The translations under genes were made by a program, and so were the position numbers. The notes under the pieces are model-generated. The model was not told the origin of the DNA. It did not search any database and worked only from the letters and a program-made list of their open reading frames with translations. A stretch of 33,892 nucleotides of DNA from Chthoniobacterales bacterium (GTDB taxonomy: Bacteria > Verrucomicrobiota > Verrucomicrobiia > Chthoniobacterales > DASVRZ01), in the NCBI GenBank assembly GCA_039930045.1, contig JBDSQB010000011.1, forward strand, positions 1 through 33,892, read 5' to 3'. Shown piece after piece: positions 11,401 to 18,432 of the stretch (the stretch's first letter is position 1; every line of letters begins with the position of its first letter).

Positions 11401-13999
11401 GGGCAGCTCCACCTACACGGTCGGCAAGATCAACAACGCGGTCAGCCTGAGCGGTTCCACCAATTACGCGACCCTGCCCACCGGAGTGATCGCAGGGCTG
11501 AATAACTTCACCATCTCCGCTTGGGTGAAGTTGAATAGTGCGGCACTCTGGCCACGGCTCTTCAATTTCGGCACGGGCACAACCAGTTTCATGTATCTGC
11601 TCCCTAGGAATGGATCGGGCAATGTGCAGTTCGGAATCACAACAAATGGATGGAACGGGCAGCAGCAAATCAACACCGCCTACACATTCCAAACTGGAAC
11701 ATGGACACATGTGGCAGTGACGTTGTCGGGAACCGTAGGAACGGTCTATGTGAACGGAACCTCGGTTGGAACCAACAGCACACTGACGCTAAATCCATCC
11801 AGCTTGGGAATCACAACGCAGAACTATATCGGAAAATCGTACCTTGGCAGCGATCCGTATCTCAATGGTCTGGTGGACGAGTTCCAAATCTACGGCCGTG
11901 CCTTGAGTTCCTCGGAAATCTCCGCCTTGGCAACAGCCTCGTTGAACGCGCCCGCGAACCTTGCCGCGTCCCCGGGCCAAACCCAGATCGCGCTGAACTG
12001 GAGCGCGGTCCCGGGAGCGACCGGCTACAACGTCAAACGCGGCTATGCCAGCGGAGGCCCCTTCACGACGATCCTCGGTCCGGTTACCGGCACCAGTTAC
12101 ACCGACACCAGCCTCGCCACTGGCAGCCCCTATTATTACGTGGTGAGCACGCTCAACGGAGTGGTGGAAAGCGCCAACTCCGCCGAAGCCAGCGCCACCA
12201 CGATGGCCCCGCCCCTTGCTCCGGCTGCTCTTACTGCGACCGGCGGGGACGCTCAAATAGCTCTCACCTGGGCCGCTTCTCCCGGAACCGCCAGCTATCA
12301 AGTCAAGCGTTCTCTGACCTCCGGAGGTTCGTATGCCATCGTTGCATCGGGTCTAACCGGAACGTCCTGCAACGACACCGGCCTGACCAATGGCACGCCG
12401 TATTTCTACGTGGTCTCTGCGGTCAATCCCGCTGGCGAGAGCCCGAACTCCGGTCAAGCCTCGGCGACTCCCCTGCCGCCCGTGCCCAACGCCCCGTCCG
12501 GCCTCACCGCCACGCCGGGCAACGGCCAGATTGCGCTCAGTTGGTCGGCCGCCAGCGGCGCGGCGAGCTACAACGTCAAGCGCTCCACCGTTTCCGGCGG
12601 CCCCTACACCGTCATCGCCAGCGGGCTGACGGCCACCAACTACGTTGACAACCCGGTGGTCAACGGGACGATCTATTTTTACGTCATCACCGCGGTCAAC
12701 CTCGGCGGCGAAAGCGGCGCCAGCACTCAGTTGGCGGTGACGCCCAACCCGCTGCGCGCCCATCTGCGCTTCGATGAAATCAGTGGGACGACCGCCACCG
12801 ATACCAGCGGAAACGGCTGGAACGGCACGCTCGTCGGCGGATCCACCTACACGGCAGGCAAGATCAACAACGCGGTCAGCCTGAGCGGTTCCACCAATTA
12901 TGTAACGCTGCCAACAGGGGTCATTGCTGGACTAACAAATTACACCATTTCGGCGTGGGTGAAATTGATCAGCACGTCGAACAACACGAGAATTTTTGAT
13001 TTTGGAACGAGTACCTCGAATTACTTGGAGCTGTGCCCGAAGAACGGAAACAACGGCTTTTTGCGCCTTGAAGCAGTCAAGGGAGGAGTGGTACAGCAGA
13101 TTAATACAACCTACACGTTCCCAACCGGGACGTGGACGCACGTGGCAGTGACCCTGTCGGGTTCCACCGGCACGCTCTATGTCAACGGAACAGCGGTCGG
13201 ATCCAATGCGGTGATGAGCCTCAATCCATCGAGTTTCGGTAACACCACCAAAAATTATATCGGAAAATCGCAATGGAGCAACGATCCCTATCTGAACGGC
13301 TCTCTGGACGAATTCCAAATCTACGGCCGCGCCTTGAGTGCCGCCGAGATCTCCGCCGTGGCAGCAGCCTCGCTGACTGCGCCCACGAATCTTGTCGTTA
13401 CCCCGGGCGAAACTCAGATCGCGCTGAACTGGAGCGCCGTGTCCGAAGCGGCCGGCTATAACGTCAAGCGCGCCGATGTGAGCGGCGGTCCCTACACGAT
13501 CCTCGGTCCGGTGACCAGCACGAGCTACATCGACACCAATCTCTCCTCCGGCAGCCCCTATTATTACGTGGTTACCGCCCTCAATGGGATGGTTGAAAGC
13601 GCAAACTCCGCCGAGGCGAACGGGACCACTTACACCTCCGTCCAGACGTGGCGGCTGACCAACTTCGGCACGGTCGCCAATGTCGACGCCGCCGCCGACA
13701 CGGCCGACCCTGATGGCGATGGCTGGACCAACGCCGAGGAATTCATCGCCGGCACCGATCCCACGAACGCAGCCAGCACGCTGAAAATCAGCCAACTCCA
13801 AATGAGCGGCAGCAACATCACCGTAAGTTTCTCCACCGTATCCGGAAAAACCTACCGCGTGGAACGCTCCGACACGCTGGAAAACGGTTCGTGGACAATC
13901 GTGCAGGGCAACATCGCCGGCACCGGCGGCACTGTTCAGGCCACGGATGTCGATGCGGCGGGCCAGGCCAAACGCTTCTACCGGATAGTCACCCCCTGA
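5408..13999 (+). CDS. Giant secreted modular protein: alginate-lyase-superfamily domain plus LamG, FN3 and Ig-like arrays
   Basis: 2863 residues from a GTG start whose product begins with a signal peptide cleaved near 'ALA-HPL'; the copy at 32479 uses ATG at the same place. Approximate domains: beta-sandwich 24-250; alginate-lyase-like (alpha/alpha) domain 255-620; FN3 625-715; LamG 718-915; two Ig-like (cadherin/He_PIG-type) 925-1115; LamG 1116-1312; FN3; LamG 1407-1605; four FN3 1608-1967; LamG 1970-2177; three FN3; LamG 2448-2656; FN3; a C-terminal module with 'DPDGDGWTNAEEF' and a beta tail to 2863. The lyase-like part has 'NWDSDNM' and E487-S-G-R-D-Q-F-H494, a signature shared with the two other lyase-like proteins here. 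Such proteins cleave uronate polymers by beta-elimination, but the actual substrate is unknown. The LamG/FN3 arrays suggest glycan binding and a long surface stalk. It lacks PEP-CTERM and SLH tails. LamG cores are AT-richer than their flanks. Confidence 0.92.
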   Translation: MKNPIQFLCSLIGGLLLSNAALAHPLTFNSTITYSAAQPSGAADSVAQWSGAAFDAANIGGSGVNSDGGANNGTANDASTYVANGRPAQGQTFTTGSNPNGYEVSGLTVRLAGYTNNTATGANQIAWDLRPAPSPIIVTFGKVNGTTHSLLSIQNFIAGGEGTPGSGTSANGPGTYLTFNLPFPVHLDPNTTYSFDLTTQGKGFNYFELLGTSADPYAGGTAYTRPSKGATITPLSGDRVFQVNMTASTMPYAPFAHPGTLHTETDFDRMKAKIAAGTSPWKTSFDQFTGNRLASLGWGPTAYEYIIRGGPEQNNYTRTQWDGNAIYELSLRWKLTGDVAYANQAVWIANAWSGKLLGITGDSNQALASGICGYLFAIGGEILSTYPGWPAAQKQAYKDMMMRVFYIANVEYLWYHFGTPVNAGGNTHYRLNWDSDNMASMAAIGILCDNRAVYQQAVDYFKFGAGNGRVERAAWYIHPDGTSQTEESGRDQFHNQGGWYSMGLLCQMAWNQGDDLFGYDNNRVLRAYEYIAKYNLYNDDVFWVYHSNTDSATNETLSSNGRWAGNYPAWELVYNHYANVQGVAAPWSKLAMNRIRPEGFPTIYSTPSAADSLGLGSLTYAREDTTTSAAPSGLLAQWSKNQLILNWWGSATATSYQIQRTASGASAAGPYATLGTAVEPNLNFTDTTVAQGGSYYYKVVAITPTGNLESTPLLANQALVASYSFEGSTNDGTGTRHATGKGTTAPGYAAGFGGGQAISLNGVDQYVQFPVNSGLSRDVTLSAWVYWNGGNANQRVFDFGSEIEKFMMLTPKDGYGKIAFQMTTSRGNNGSIYLTGPAMPIATWTHLAVTFNGETATLYVNGLPVAAGSSPRLAPMFSQPFCYLGKSMWNGDPYFSGRIDNFRISNYALSGSDVYAQWGQSANHAPKFTGNPLFRANATQGTAYTTQSIYTSATDADGGTLIYEKVSGPSWLGVAANGALSGTPANSDNGKNLLVVRVTDPVGATDDANLYVTVNNTNEAPTWLSGTVTKPGVTRGQAYASSLAANATDPDLPYGDSLSFSKVGGPAWLMIGINGDLTGTPGAGDAGLNSFTVRVTDAGGLYADATLEMNVFPFAQRSSYQFEQNLTDSVGNFPGTITGTPNYVSGRTGQALSLDGATHYVTLPAGAASYHEISISTWVYWNGGGNWERIFDFGNSTSSFLMLTPNSGSGMRFTIAHGGLEQQLNTTALPTGRWMHVTVTLSGSTATLYVNGAAVATNNAITLAPDAFNPALNYIGKSQFSDPLFNGQIDDFRIYNYALSAAEVGSIVSSIPPPTPGSVTASGGNGTSQVSLGWGVASGATSYIVKRSIATGGSYTPIYTGTATSYADTSASPGVTYYYVIVAVNAAGESVGTTELSGMANIVMPKVHLRFDETTGSTAADASGNGWNGTLVGGYTWTTGKINNAVSLSGTTNYATLPSGVIAGLGNYTLSTWVKLNSISTWARIFDFGTGTTNYMFLTPSSGASKMRFAIRTPSASEQQINSATIVSTTGVWTHVAVTFSGSVGTLYINGVSAGTNTGMTLTPSSLGLTTQNYLGKSQFSTDPYLNGSLDEFQIYGRALSASEISALAAPLAAPGGLAVSIGNAQAALTWNAVSGATGYNVKRATVSSGPYTVVGANLAGPNWTDTGVINGTSYFYVVTALNGLAESVNSTEVSTTPVGPPPVPANFTAVSDNGLVTLTWTASSGATSYNIKRSTTDGSGYLTIGISTSATYADSIVTNGTAYYYVVTAVGPNGESAASVQASATPLAPPAAPAGLTATASNATVTLAWSAASGATSYNIKRSDTSGSGYELVGTTSDTGYVDTDVVNGAPYYYVISAQNAVGEGADSTQATATPVDVPAAPSGAIASAGNGQAGLVWQAVGGATSYTIKRSTVSGGPYTVLASGLTTTSYFDSTVVNGTTYYYVISAVNAGGEGDSSTELVVTPNSNPLRAHLRFDQISGATVTDSSGNGWNGTLVGSSTYTVGKINNAVSLSGSTNYATLPTGVIAGLNNFTISAWVKLNSAALWPRLFNFGTGTTSFMYLLPRNGSGNVQFGITTNGWNGQQQINTAYTFQTGTWTHVAVTLSGTVGTVYVNGTSVGTNSTLTLNPSSLGITTQNYIGKSYLGSDPYLNGLVDEFQIYGRALSSSEISALATASLNAPANLAASPGQTQIALNWSAVPGATGYNVKRGYASGGPFTTILGPVTGTSYTDTSLATGSPYYYVVSTLNGVVESANSAEASATTMAPPLAPAALTATGGDAQIALTWAASPGTASYQVKRSLTSGGSYAIVASGLTGTSCNDTGLTNGTPYFYVVSAVNPAGESPNSGQASATPLPPVPNAPSGLTATPGNGQIALSWSAASGAASYNVKRSTVSGGPYTVIASGLTATNYVDNPVVNGTIYFYVITAVNLGGESGASTQLAVTPNPLRAHLRFDEISGTTATDTSGNGWNGTLVGGSTYTAGKINNAVSLSGSTNYVTLPTGVIAGLTNYTISAWVKLISTSNNTRIFDFGTSTSNYLELCPKNGNNGFLRLEAVKGGVVQQINTTYTFPTGTWTHVAVTLSGSTGTLYVNGTAVGSNAVMSLNPSSFGNTTKNYIGKSQWSNDPYLNGSLDEFQIYGRALSAAEISAVAAASLTAPTNLVVTPGETQIALNWSAVSEAAGYNVKRADVSGGPYTILGPVTSTSYIDTNLSSGSPYYYVVTALNGMVESANSAEANGTTYTSVQTWRLTNFGTVANVDAAADTADPDGDGWTNAEEFIAGTDPTNAASTLKISQLQMSGSNITVSFSTVSGKTYRVERSDTLENGSWTIVQGNIAGTGGTVQATDVDAAGQAKRFYRIVTP
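11042..12199 (+). repeat. Internal direct repeat, copy A (FN3-LamG-FN3 cassette)
   Basis: This part of the giant gene encodes FN3, LamG and FN3. It matches 12482-13629 in domain order, with long stretches of near-identical DNA at the FN3 edges (for example the segment encoding 'IKRSTVSGGPYTV') and at LamG borders ('AGKINNAVSLSGS'-like). The offset between copies is about 1.43 kb. The LamG centre is more divergent and AT-richer (line 11641-11700 counts 29 G+C of 60). Confidence 0.8.
12482..13629 (+). repeat. Internal direct repeat, copy B (FN3-LamG-FN3 cassette)
   Basis: Partner of 11042-12199. Borders are nearly identical while the LamG centre differs and is strikingly AT-rich (12961-13020 counts 24 G+C of 60). 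A related LamG at about 9628-10230 shares the same edges with a GC-rich centre, so at least three cassettes form one family. Confidence 0.8.
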
Positions 14000-14064
14000 T
14001 CACCGTCCGCCAATCCATCCTTCATCCTCGTTCGTCATCCACTCGCAACCCTCTTCTTTTTTCC

Positions 14065-15825
14065 ATGCGTTTCATCCCCGTCCTCGTCACCACCACCGCC
14101 CTGCTGGCATCCCTCGCGTCCGCAGCCGACACCGTCGGCACCGCGCTACCGCCGCTGCCACCCTTCCCTGCGCTACCCGCCTCCCAGCCCGTGGACAGCG
14201 TGCCTATGGCCGACTCCAAGTCCGCCGCCGAGGTGAAGCTCGACCTCCCCATCACCCCCGGCCCTTACGCGCCGACCTGGGACTCCATTGAGAAAAACTA
14301 TCCCGGCACCCCCGCCTGGCTGCGCGACGCCAAGTTCGGCATCTGGGTCCATTTCGGCCCGCAGGCCGCCGGCAAGAGCGGCGACTGGTATGCCCGCAAC
14401 CTCTACAAGCCCGGCACCGACGCCTACAAAAACCATCTCGCCAACTACGGCCACCCGTCGGAAGTCGGCTACAAGGAGGTCCTGCGCGACTGGAATCCCA
14501 CCAAGCTCGACCCCGCCAAACTCGTCGAGATCTACAAGGACGCCGGCGCCCGCTATCTAATCATCCAAGGGGTTCACCATGACGAGTTCGATATGTGGAA
14601 CTCCAAGTATCAGCCTTGGAACTCCACCCGTCTCGGCCCCAAGCGCGACCTCCTCGGCGAATGGACCAAGGCCGCCCGCGCCGACGGCATCCGCTTCGGC
14701 GTCACCTTCCACCATGAATATTCCTGGTGGTGGTGGCAAACCGCTTTCGCCGCCGACAAAAACGGCTCCAAGGCCGGCGTCCCCTACGACGGCCACCTCA
14801 CCCTCGCCGACGGCAAGGGCAAGTGGTGGGAAGGCCTCGACCCACGCCTGCTCTACGGCGTGGACCTCCGCGAATACAAAGGCGTCGTCGCCGCCGCCAA
14901 CGATAGTTGGAAGCCCCCGGCCGCCGGGATTTTTCAAAACCACGCCGCCTACGCCAAGTGGTATGCCACCTGGTGGGCTCTGCGTATGATGGACGTCGTC
15001 GACAAATATCAACCGGACTTCATCTACACCGACGGCACCAACATCCAGCCCTTCAGCGGCGCGGGCACCGGCACCGGTCAAAAGTCCGACGCCATGCAGC
15101 GCGTCATCGCCGACTTCTACAACAAGACTCTCCAGCGCCGCGGCAAGGTGGACGTCTTCAGCATCGTCAAGTTCCGCCCCAAGACCAACGGCACGGTCAA
15201 CACCCAGGAAGGCACCATCCCCCGCGACATCAAACGCGATCAGGACTGGATCGCGGAAACGCCCGTCGGCGACTGGTTCTACGCCCCCGGCTTCACCAAC
15301 GACTCCGGCGCCGTCATCCGCTACCTCCTCGAACAAGTCTCCCGCGACGGCAACGTCGGCCTCTGTATCTGCCCGCTCCCCGACGGCTCGCTCGACGACA
15401 GCACGGTCAAGATGCTCAAGGAAACCGGCGAATGGATGCGCCTCAACGGCGCCGGCATCTACGGCAGCAAAGCCTGGACGCGCCTCGGCGAAGGCACCGG
15501 CGGCAAGCTCAACGTCCTTCCCGGCGGCAAGATCGGTCGCAACCAAGCCGACCATCGTTTCTCCGCTTCCGACATCCGCTTCACCGTCGGCAAAGACGGC
15601 AACCTCTACGCCTACTGCATGACCGTGCCCGCCACCGGCACCCAGGTGCGGATCACCTCGCTGGGCACCACGGCCAACGCCCTCGGCAAGCCGGTCAGCT
15701 CCGTCACACTCCTCGGCTACACCGGCACGCTCACGTGGAAGCAGGAACCCGACGCGCTCGTCGTCACCTTGCCCGACACCTCCACCTTCAGGACCGCGCT
15801 GGGCTTCAAAATCGAAACGAAATAA
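14065..15825 (+). CDS. Secreted GH29 alpha-L-fucosidase (copy 1)
   Basis: 586 residues. The frame is open from 13891, overlapping the previous gene, but the ATG at 14065 begins a proper signal peptide (cleavage near 'ASA-ADT'), so it is preferred. GH29 enzymes remove terminal alpha-L-fucose with retention. Family features seen: 'AKFGIWVHFGPQA' at the start of the barrel, 'DWYARNLY', 'GVHHDEFDMW' and 'FGVTFHHEY'. Asp323 in 'DFIYTDG' is the expected nucleophile. The acid/base residue cannot be assigned by eye. The C-terminal 120 residues form a beta-sandwich typical of the family. A 65-base pyrimidine-rich gap precedes it; no Shine-Dalgarno motif is present. It is roughly 85% identical by eye to the protein at 18433-20196; GH31 lies between the copies, so the pair arose by duplication. 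Confidence 0.92.
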   Translation: MRFIPVLVTTTALLASLASAADTVGTALPPLPPFPALPASQPVDSVPMADSKSAAEVKLDLPITPGPYAPTWDSIEKNYPGTPAWLRDAKFGIWVHFGPQAAGKSGDWYARNLYKPGTDAYKNHLANYGHPSEVGYKEVLRDWNPTKLDPAKLVEIYKDAGARYLIIQGVHHDEFDMWNSKYQPWNSTRLGPKRDLLGEWTKAARADGIRFGVTFHHEYSWWWWQTAFAADKNGSKAGVPYDGHLTLADGKGKWWEGLDPRLLYGVDLREYKGVVAAANDSWKPPAAGIFQNHAAYAKWYATWWALRMMDVVDKYQPDFIYTDGTNIQPFSGAGTGTGQKSDAMQRVIADFYNKTLQRRGKVDVFSIVKFRPKTNGTVNTQEGTIPRDIKRDQDWIAETPVGDWFYAPGFTNDSGAVIRYLLEQVSRDGNVGLCICPLPDGSLDDSTVKMLKETGEWMRLNGAGIYGSKAWTRLGEGTGGKLNVLPGGKIGRNQADHRFSASDIRFTVGKDGNLYAYCMTVPATGTQVRITSLGTTANALGKPVSSVTLLGYTGTLTWKQEPDALVVTLPDTSTFRTALGFKIETK

Positions 15826-15833
15826 AGCCCGCC

Positions 15834-15854
15834 GCGGCCGGGCACCTCGGCCGC
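15834..15854 (+). terminator. GC-rich hairpin between GH29 and GH31 genes (possible attenuator or mRNA-end stem)
   Basis: GCGGCCG and CGGCCGC form a perfect 7-bp stem around a 7-base loop, starting 9 bases after the GH29 stop codon. It is followed by a C/T-rich rather than a pure T tract, so factor-independent termination is doubtful. Partial read-through control or 3'-end protection is possible. Confidence 0.3.
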
Positions 15855-15886
15855 TTCCTCCCCTACCTCGCTCCTTGAGTTTCACC

Positions 15887-18406
15887 ATGATAAAACTGAA
15901 CCATACCACCCTCCCGATCTTGCTCGTTTGCCTCATGAGCACCGCACCGATCACTTTGCGGGCCGCAGTCGAGCAGGTGCAGCCTCATTCCCGCGGCGCC
16001 TCGCTCCAGCTCACCGAGGGCCGCCTTCAGGTTGATTTTGTCACGGACCGCATCGCCCGCGTGCGCGCTACCAAGAACGCCGATTGGTCCAAGACGCCCA
16101 GCCTGATGCGCGTCGAGGTCGCCGAAGTCCCCGGCCGGATCCGCGTCAAAGAATCGTCCGCCACCGTCGAACTGCGCTCCGACCAGCTCATCGTCCGCAT
16201 CGACCGCGCCACCGAGGCGGTTTCGTATTTCGACGCGGACGGCAAGCCGCTCCTCACCGAGCACCCCTCGCAACCCCGGACGCTCGAACGCGTGGAGGTG
16301 ATCAAGTCGCTCGCCGATCCCGCCTCCGTCACAAAAGTGACGACCGTTGACGGCGAGCGCGAACGGGTGGGCAACTACATCCAGCGCAAAGATCGCGACG
16401 CATGGCGGGGCAAAGTCTCCTTCCGTTTCGCCAAGGACGAAGCGCTCTACGGCCTCGGCTTCGATGAAACGTCCGACCTGAACCTGCGCGGCACCACCAA
16501 GCGGCTCTACCAGCACAACCTGCGCATCCTTATTCCGTCGCTGGTTTCCACTCGGGGCTACGGGCTGCTCTTCGACGCCTACTCGGCGATGACTTTCGCC
16601 GATGGGACCAACGGCGGTTCGATGACCTTCGACGTGATCGACGACCTCGACTACTATTTCATCGCCGGTCCCGACATGGACGGCGCGGTCGCCGGCTACC
16701 GTCAACTCACCGGCCAGGCGGCGATGTTGCCCCGCTGGGCCTACGGCTACGTGCAGTCCAAAGAACGCTACAAAACGCAGGACGAACTGGTGGCCACGGT
16801 GAAGGAGTTCCGCGACCGCAAGATCCCCCTCGATGTCATCGTGCAGGACTGGAGCTACTGGATCTCCTCCCAGTGGGGCGGCGACGTTGATACCAAGCGC
16901 TATCCGGACGTCGCGAAAATGATCCGGGACATCCACAAGCAAGACGCCCGCGTGATCATTTCCATCTGGCCCAACCCCAGCGACCTCTCCACCGCCGGCA
17001 AGGCGCTCAAGGACGCCGGCCACACGCTAGCCGGCACGCCCTTCATCGACTTCTCCAATCCCGAGGCGCGCAAACTCTACTGGGAGACCGCGGCATGGAA
17101 GCCCTTTGGTCAACACGGCATGGACGGCTGGTGGTGCGACTCGACCGAACCTGAAAACGTGGACTGGCAAAAGGACCGACCGGCCGATCCGGATTCCGTC
17201 AACATTGCAGGCCTGGCCAAGATCATCGACCCGCAATACCTGAACGCCTACGGCCTCTGGAGCGGGACCGGCATCTTCAAAAACCAGCGCGCCTCCGCGC
17301 CCGACCGACGCGTGCTCAACCTCACTCGTTCCACTTATGCCGGAGGCCAGCGCACCGGCTCGGTCATCTGGACCGGCGACATCACCGCGAGCTGGGAGAC
17401 GCTCGCCAAGGAAGTGGCCTCCATGCAGAGCATGAGCGCAGCCGGCTACCCCTATGTCACCACGGACACCGGCGGCTTTTTTGTGGCCCGCAAGGCGCAA
17501 TGGTTCTGGCGCGGACAGTTCGACAAGGGCGTGGCCGACCTCGGCTATCGCGAACTCTACACGCGCTGGCTCCAGTTCGGCGCGTTCCTGCCCATGTTCC
17601 GTAGTCACGGAACCGATACGCCGCGCGAGCCCTGGCGCTTTGGCGAGCCGGGCACGCCGTTTTACGACGCCATCATCGGCACCATCGACCTGCGCTACCG
17701 CCTGCTGCCGCATCTCTACTCGCTGAGCGGACGGGTTGCCCGGCAGAACGCCTCGTGGATTCGCCCCGTCGCCTTCTCGTTCCCCGAGGATGCGAAGACC
17801 CACGACCTGAAGACCCAGTTCATGGTCGGCGACGAACTCATGATCGCCCCCGTGCTCGCGCCCAAGCTTTACGGGCGGGACTCGACGCCGGTGAAGGACG
17901 CCCCCGGCAGCGTGGACGTTTACCTACCCAAAAACTCGGCGTGGATCGACTTCTGGACCGGTCGTCCTCTGTCCGGCGGACAGACCGTCAAGGCCGACGC
18001 CCCGCTGTCGCATTCCCCTCTCTTCGTGAAAGCCGGCTCGATCCTGCCGCTCGGTCCCCGCGTGCAACACTCCGGCGAAGCCCCCTCGGCCCCGCTTGAG
18101 TTGCGCGTGTATCCGGGTGCCGACGGTTCCTACCTCCTCTACGAAGACCAAGGCGACGGCTGGGGCTACGAAAAAGGTGCCTACTCCGTGATCCCTATAA
18201 CCTGGAACGACCGCACCCGCACCCTCGTCATCGGCGCGCGCCGAAGCGAGTTCCCCGGCATGTTAAAAATCCGCACCTTCCGCGTCGTTCTCGTCGCCCC
18301 CGGCGCGGGCACGGGTATCGAAGCAGCCGATACCGCTGCGGAAGTCCGCTACGACGGACGCACCTTCAATGTGCCTCTCCCCGCCTCAGCCCAACCCACC
18401 AAGTAA
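15887..18406 (+). CDS. Secreted GH31 alpha-glycosidase (alpha-xylosidase/alpha-glucosidase/alpha-galactosidase type)
   Basis: 839 residues from the ATG at 15887. An in-frame TTG at 15875 would add four residues; the ATG directly starts the signal peptide (cleavage near 'LRA-AVE'). N-terminal beta-sandwich at about 30-270, barrel at about 280-620, C-terminal beta domains to the end. Catalytic motifs are clear: Asp418 in 'GWWCDSTEPE' is the nucleophile and Asp498 in 'WTGDITASWETL' the acid/base. 'VQDWSYWISSQWGG' and 'TTDTGGFF' are also GH31-like. The 'WWCDSTEPE' form resembles alpha-xylosidase-type members more than maltases, but the exact sugar is not decidable. It lies between two GH29 genes, 61 bases after the first and 26 before the second, so co-transcription is likely. 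It probably trims alpha-linked caps from side chains after export. Confidence 0.92.
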   Translation: MIKLNHTTLPILLVCLMSTAPITLRAAVEQVQPHSRGASLQLTEGRLQVDFVTDRIARVRATKNADWSKTPSLMRVEVAEVPGRIRVKESSATVELRSDQLIVRIDRATEAVSYFDADGKPLLTEHPSQPRTLERVEVIKSLADPASVTKVTTVDGERERVGNYIQRKDRDAWRGKVSFRFAKDEALYGLGFDETSDLNLRGTTKRLYQHNLRILIPSLVSTRGYGLLFDAYSAMTFADGTNGGSMTFDVIDDLDYYFIAGPDMDGAVAGYRQLTGQAAMLPRWAYGYVQSKERYKTQDELVATVKEFRDRKIPLDVIVQDWSYWISSQWGGDVDTKRYPDVAKMIRDIHKQDARVIISIWPNPSDLSTAGKALKDAGHTLAGTPFIDFSNPEARKLYWETAAWKPFGQHGMDGWWCDSTEPENVDWQKDRPADPDSVNIAGLAKIIDPQYLNAYGLWSGTGIFKNQRASAPDRRVLNLTRSTYAGGQRTGSVIWTGDITASWETLAKEVASMQSMSAAGYPYVTTDTGGFFVARKAQWFWRGQFDKGVADLGYRELYTRWLQFGAFLPMFRSHGTDTPREPWRFGEPGTPFYDAIIGTIDLRYRLLPHLYSLSGRVARQNASWIRPVAFSFPEDAKTHDLKTQFMVGDELMIAPVLAPKLYGRDSTPVKDAPGSVDVYLPKNSAWIDFWTGRPLSGGQTVKADAPLSHSPLFVKAGSILPLGPRVQHSGEAPSAPLELRVYPGADGSYLLYEDQGDGWGYEKGAYSVIPITWNDRTRTLVIGARRSEFPGMLKIRTFRVVLVAPGAGTGIEAADTAAEVRYDGRTFNVPLPASAQPTK

Positions 18407-18432
18407 ACGTGCATCAATCACACTCCCTTTCC

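Noticed and set aside
9628-13375. CRISPR-like or tandem array from repeated short DNA such as the 'KINNAVSLSG' coding segment
   Set aside because: The repeats are over 1 kb apart, in frame, and explained by duplicated LamG domains.
13891-14064. N-terminal extension of GH29 copy 1 overlapping the giant gene
   Set aside because: It would overlap the upstream coding end by over 100 bases and hide a perfect signal peptide; copy 2 lacks any matching extension.
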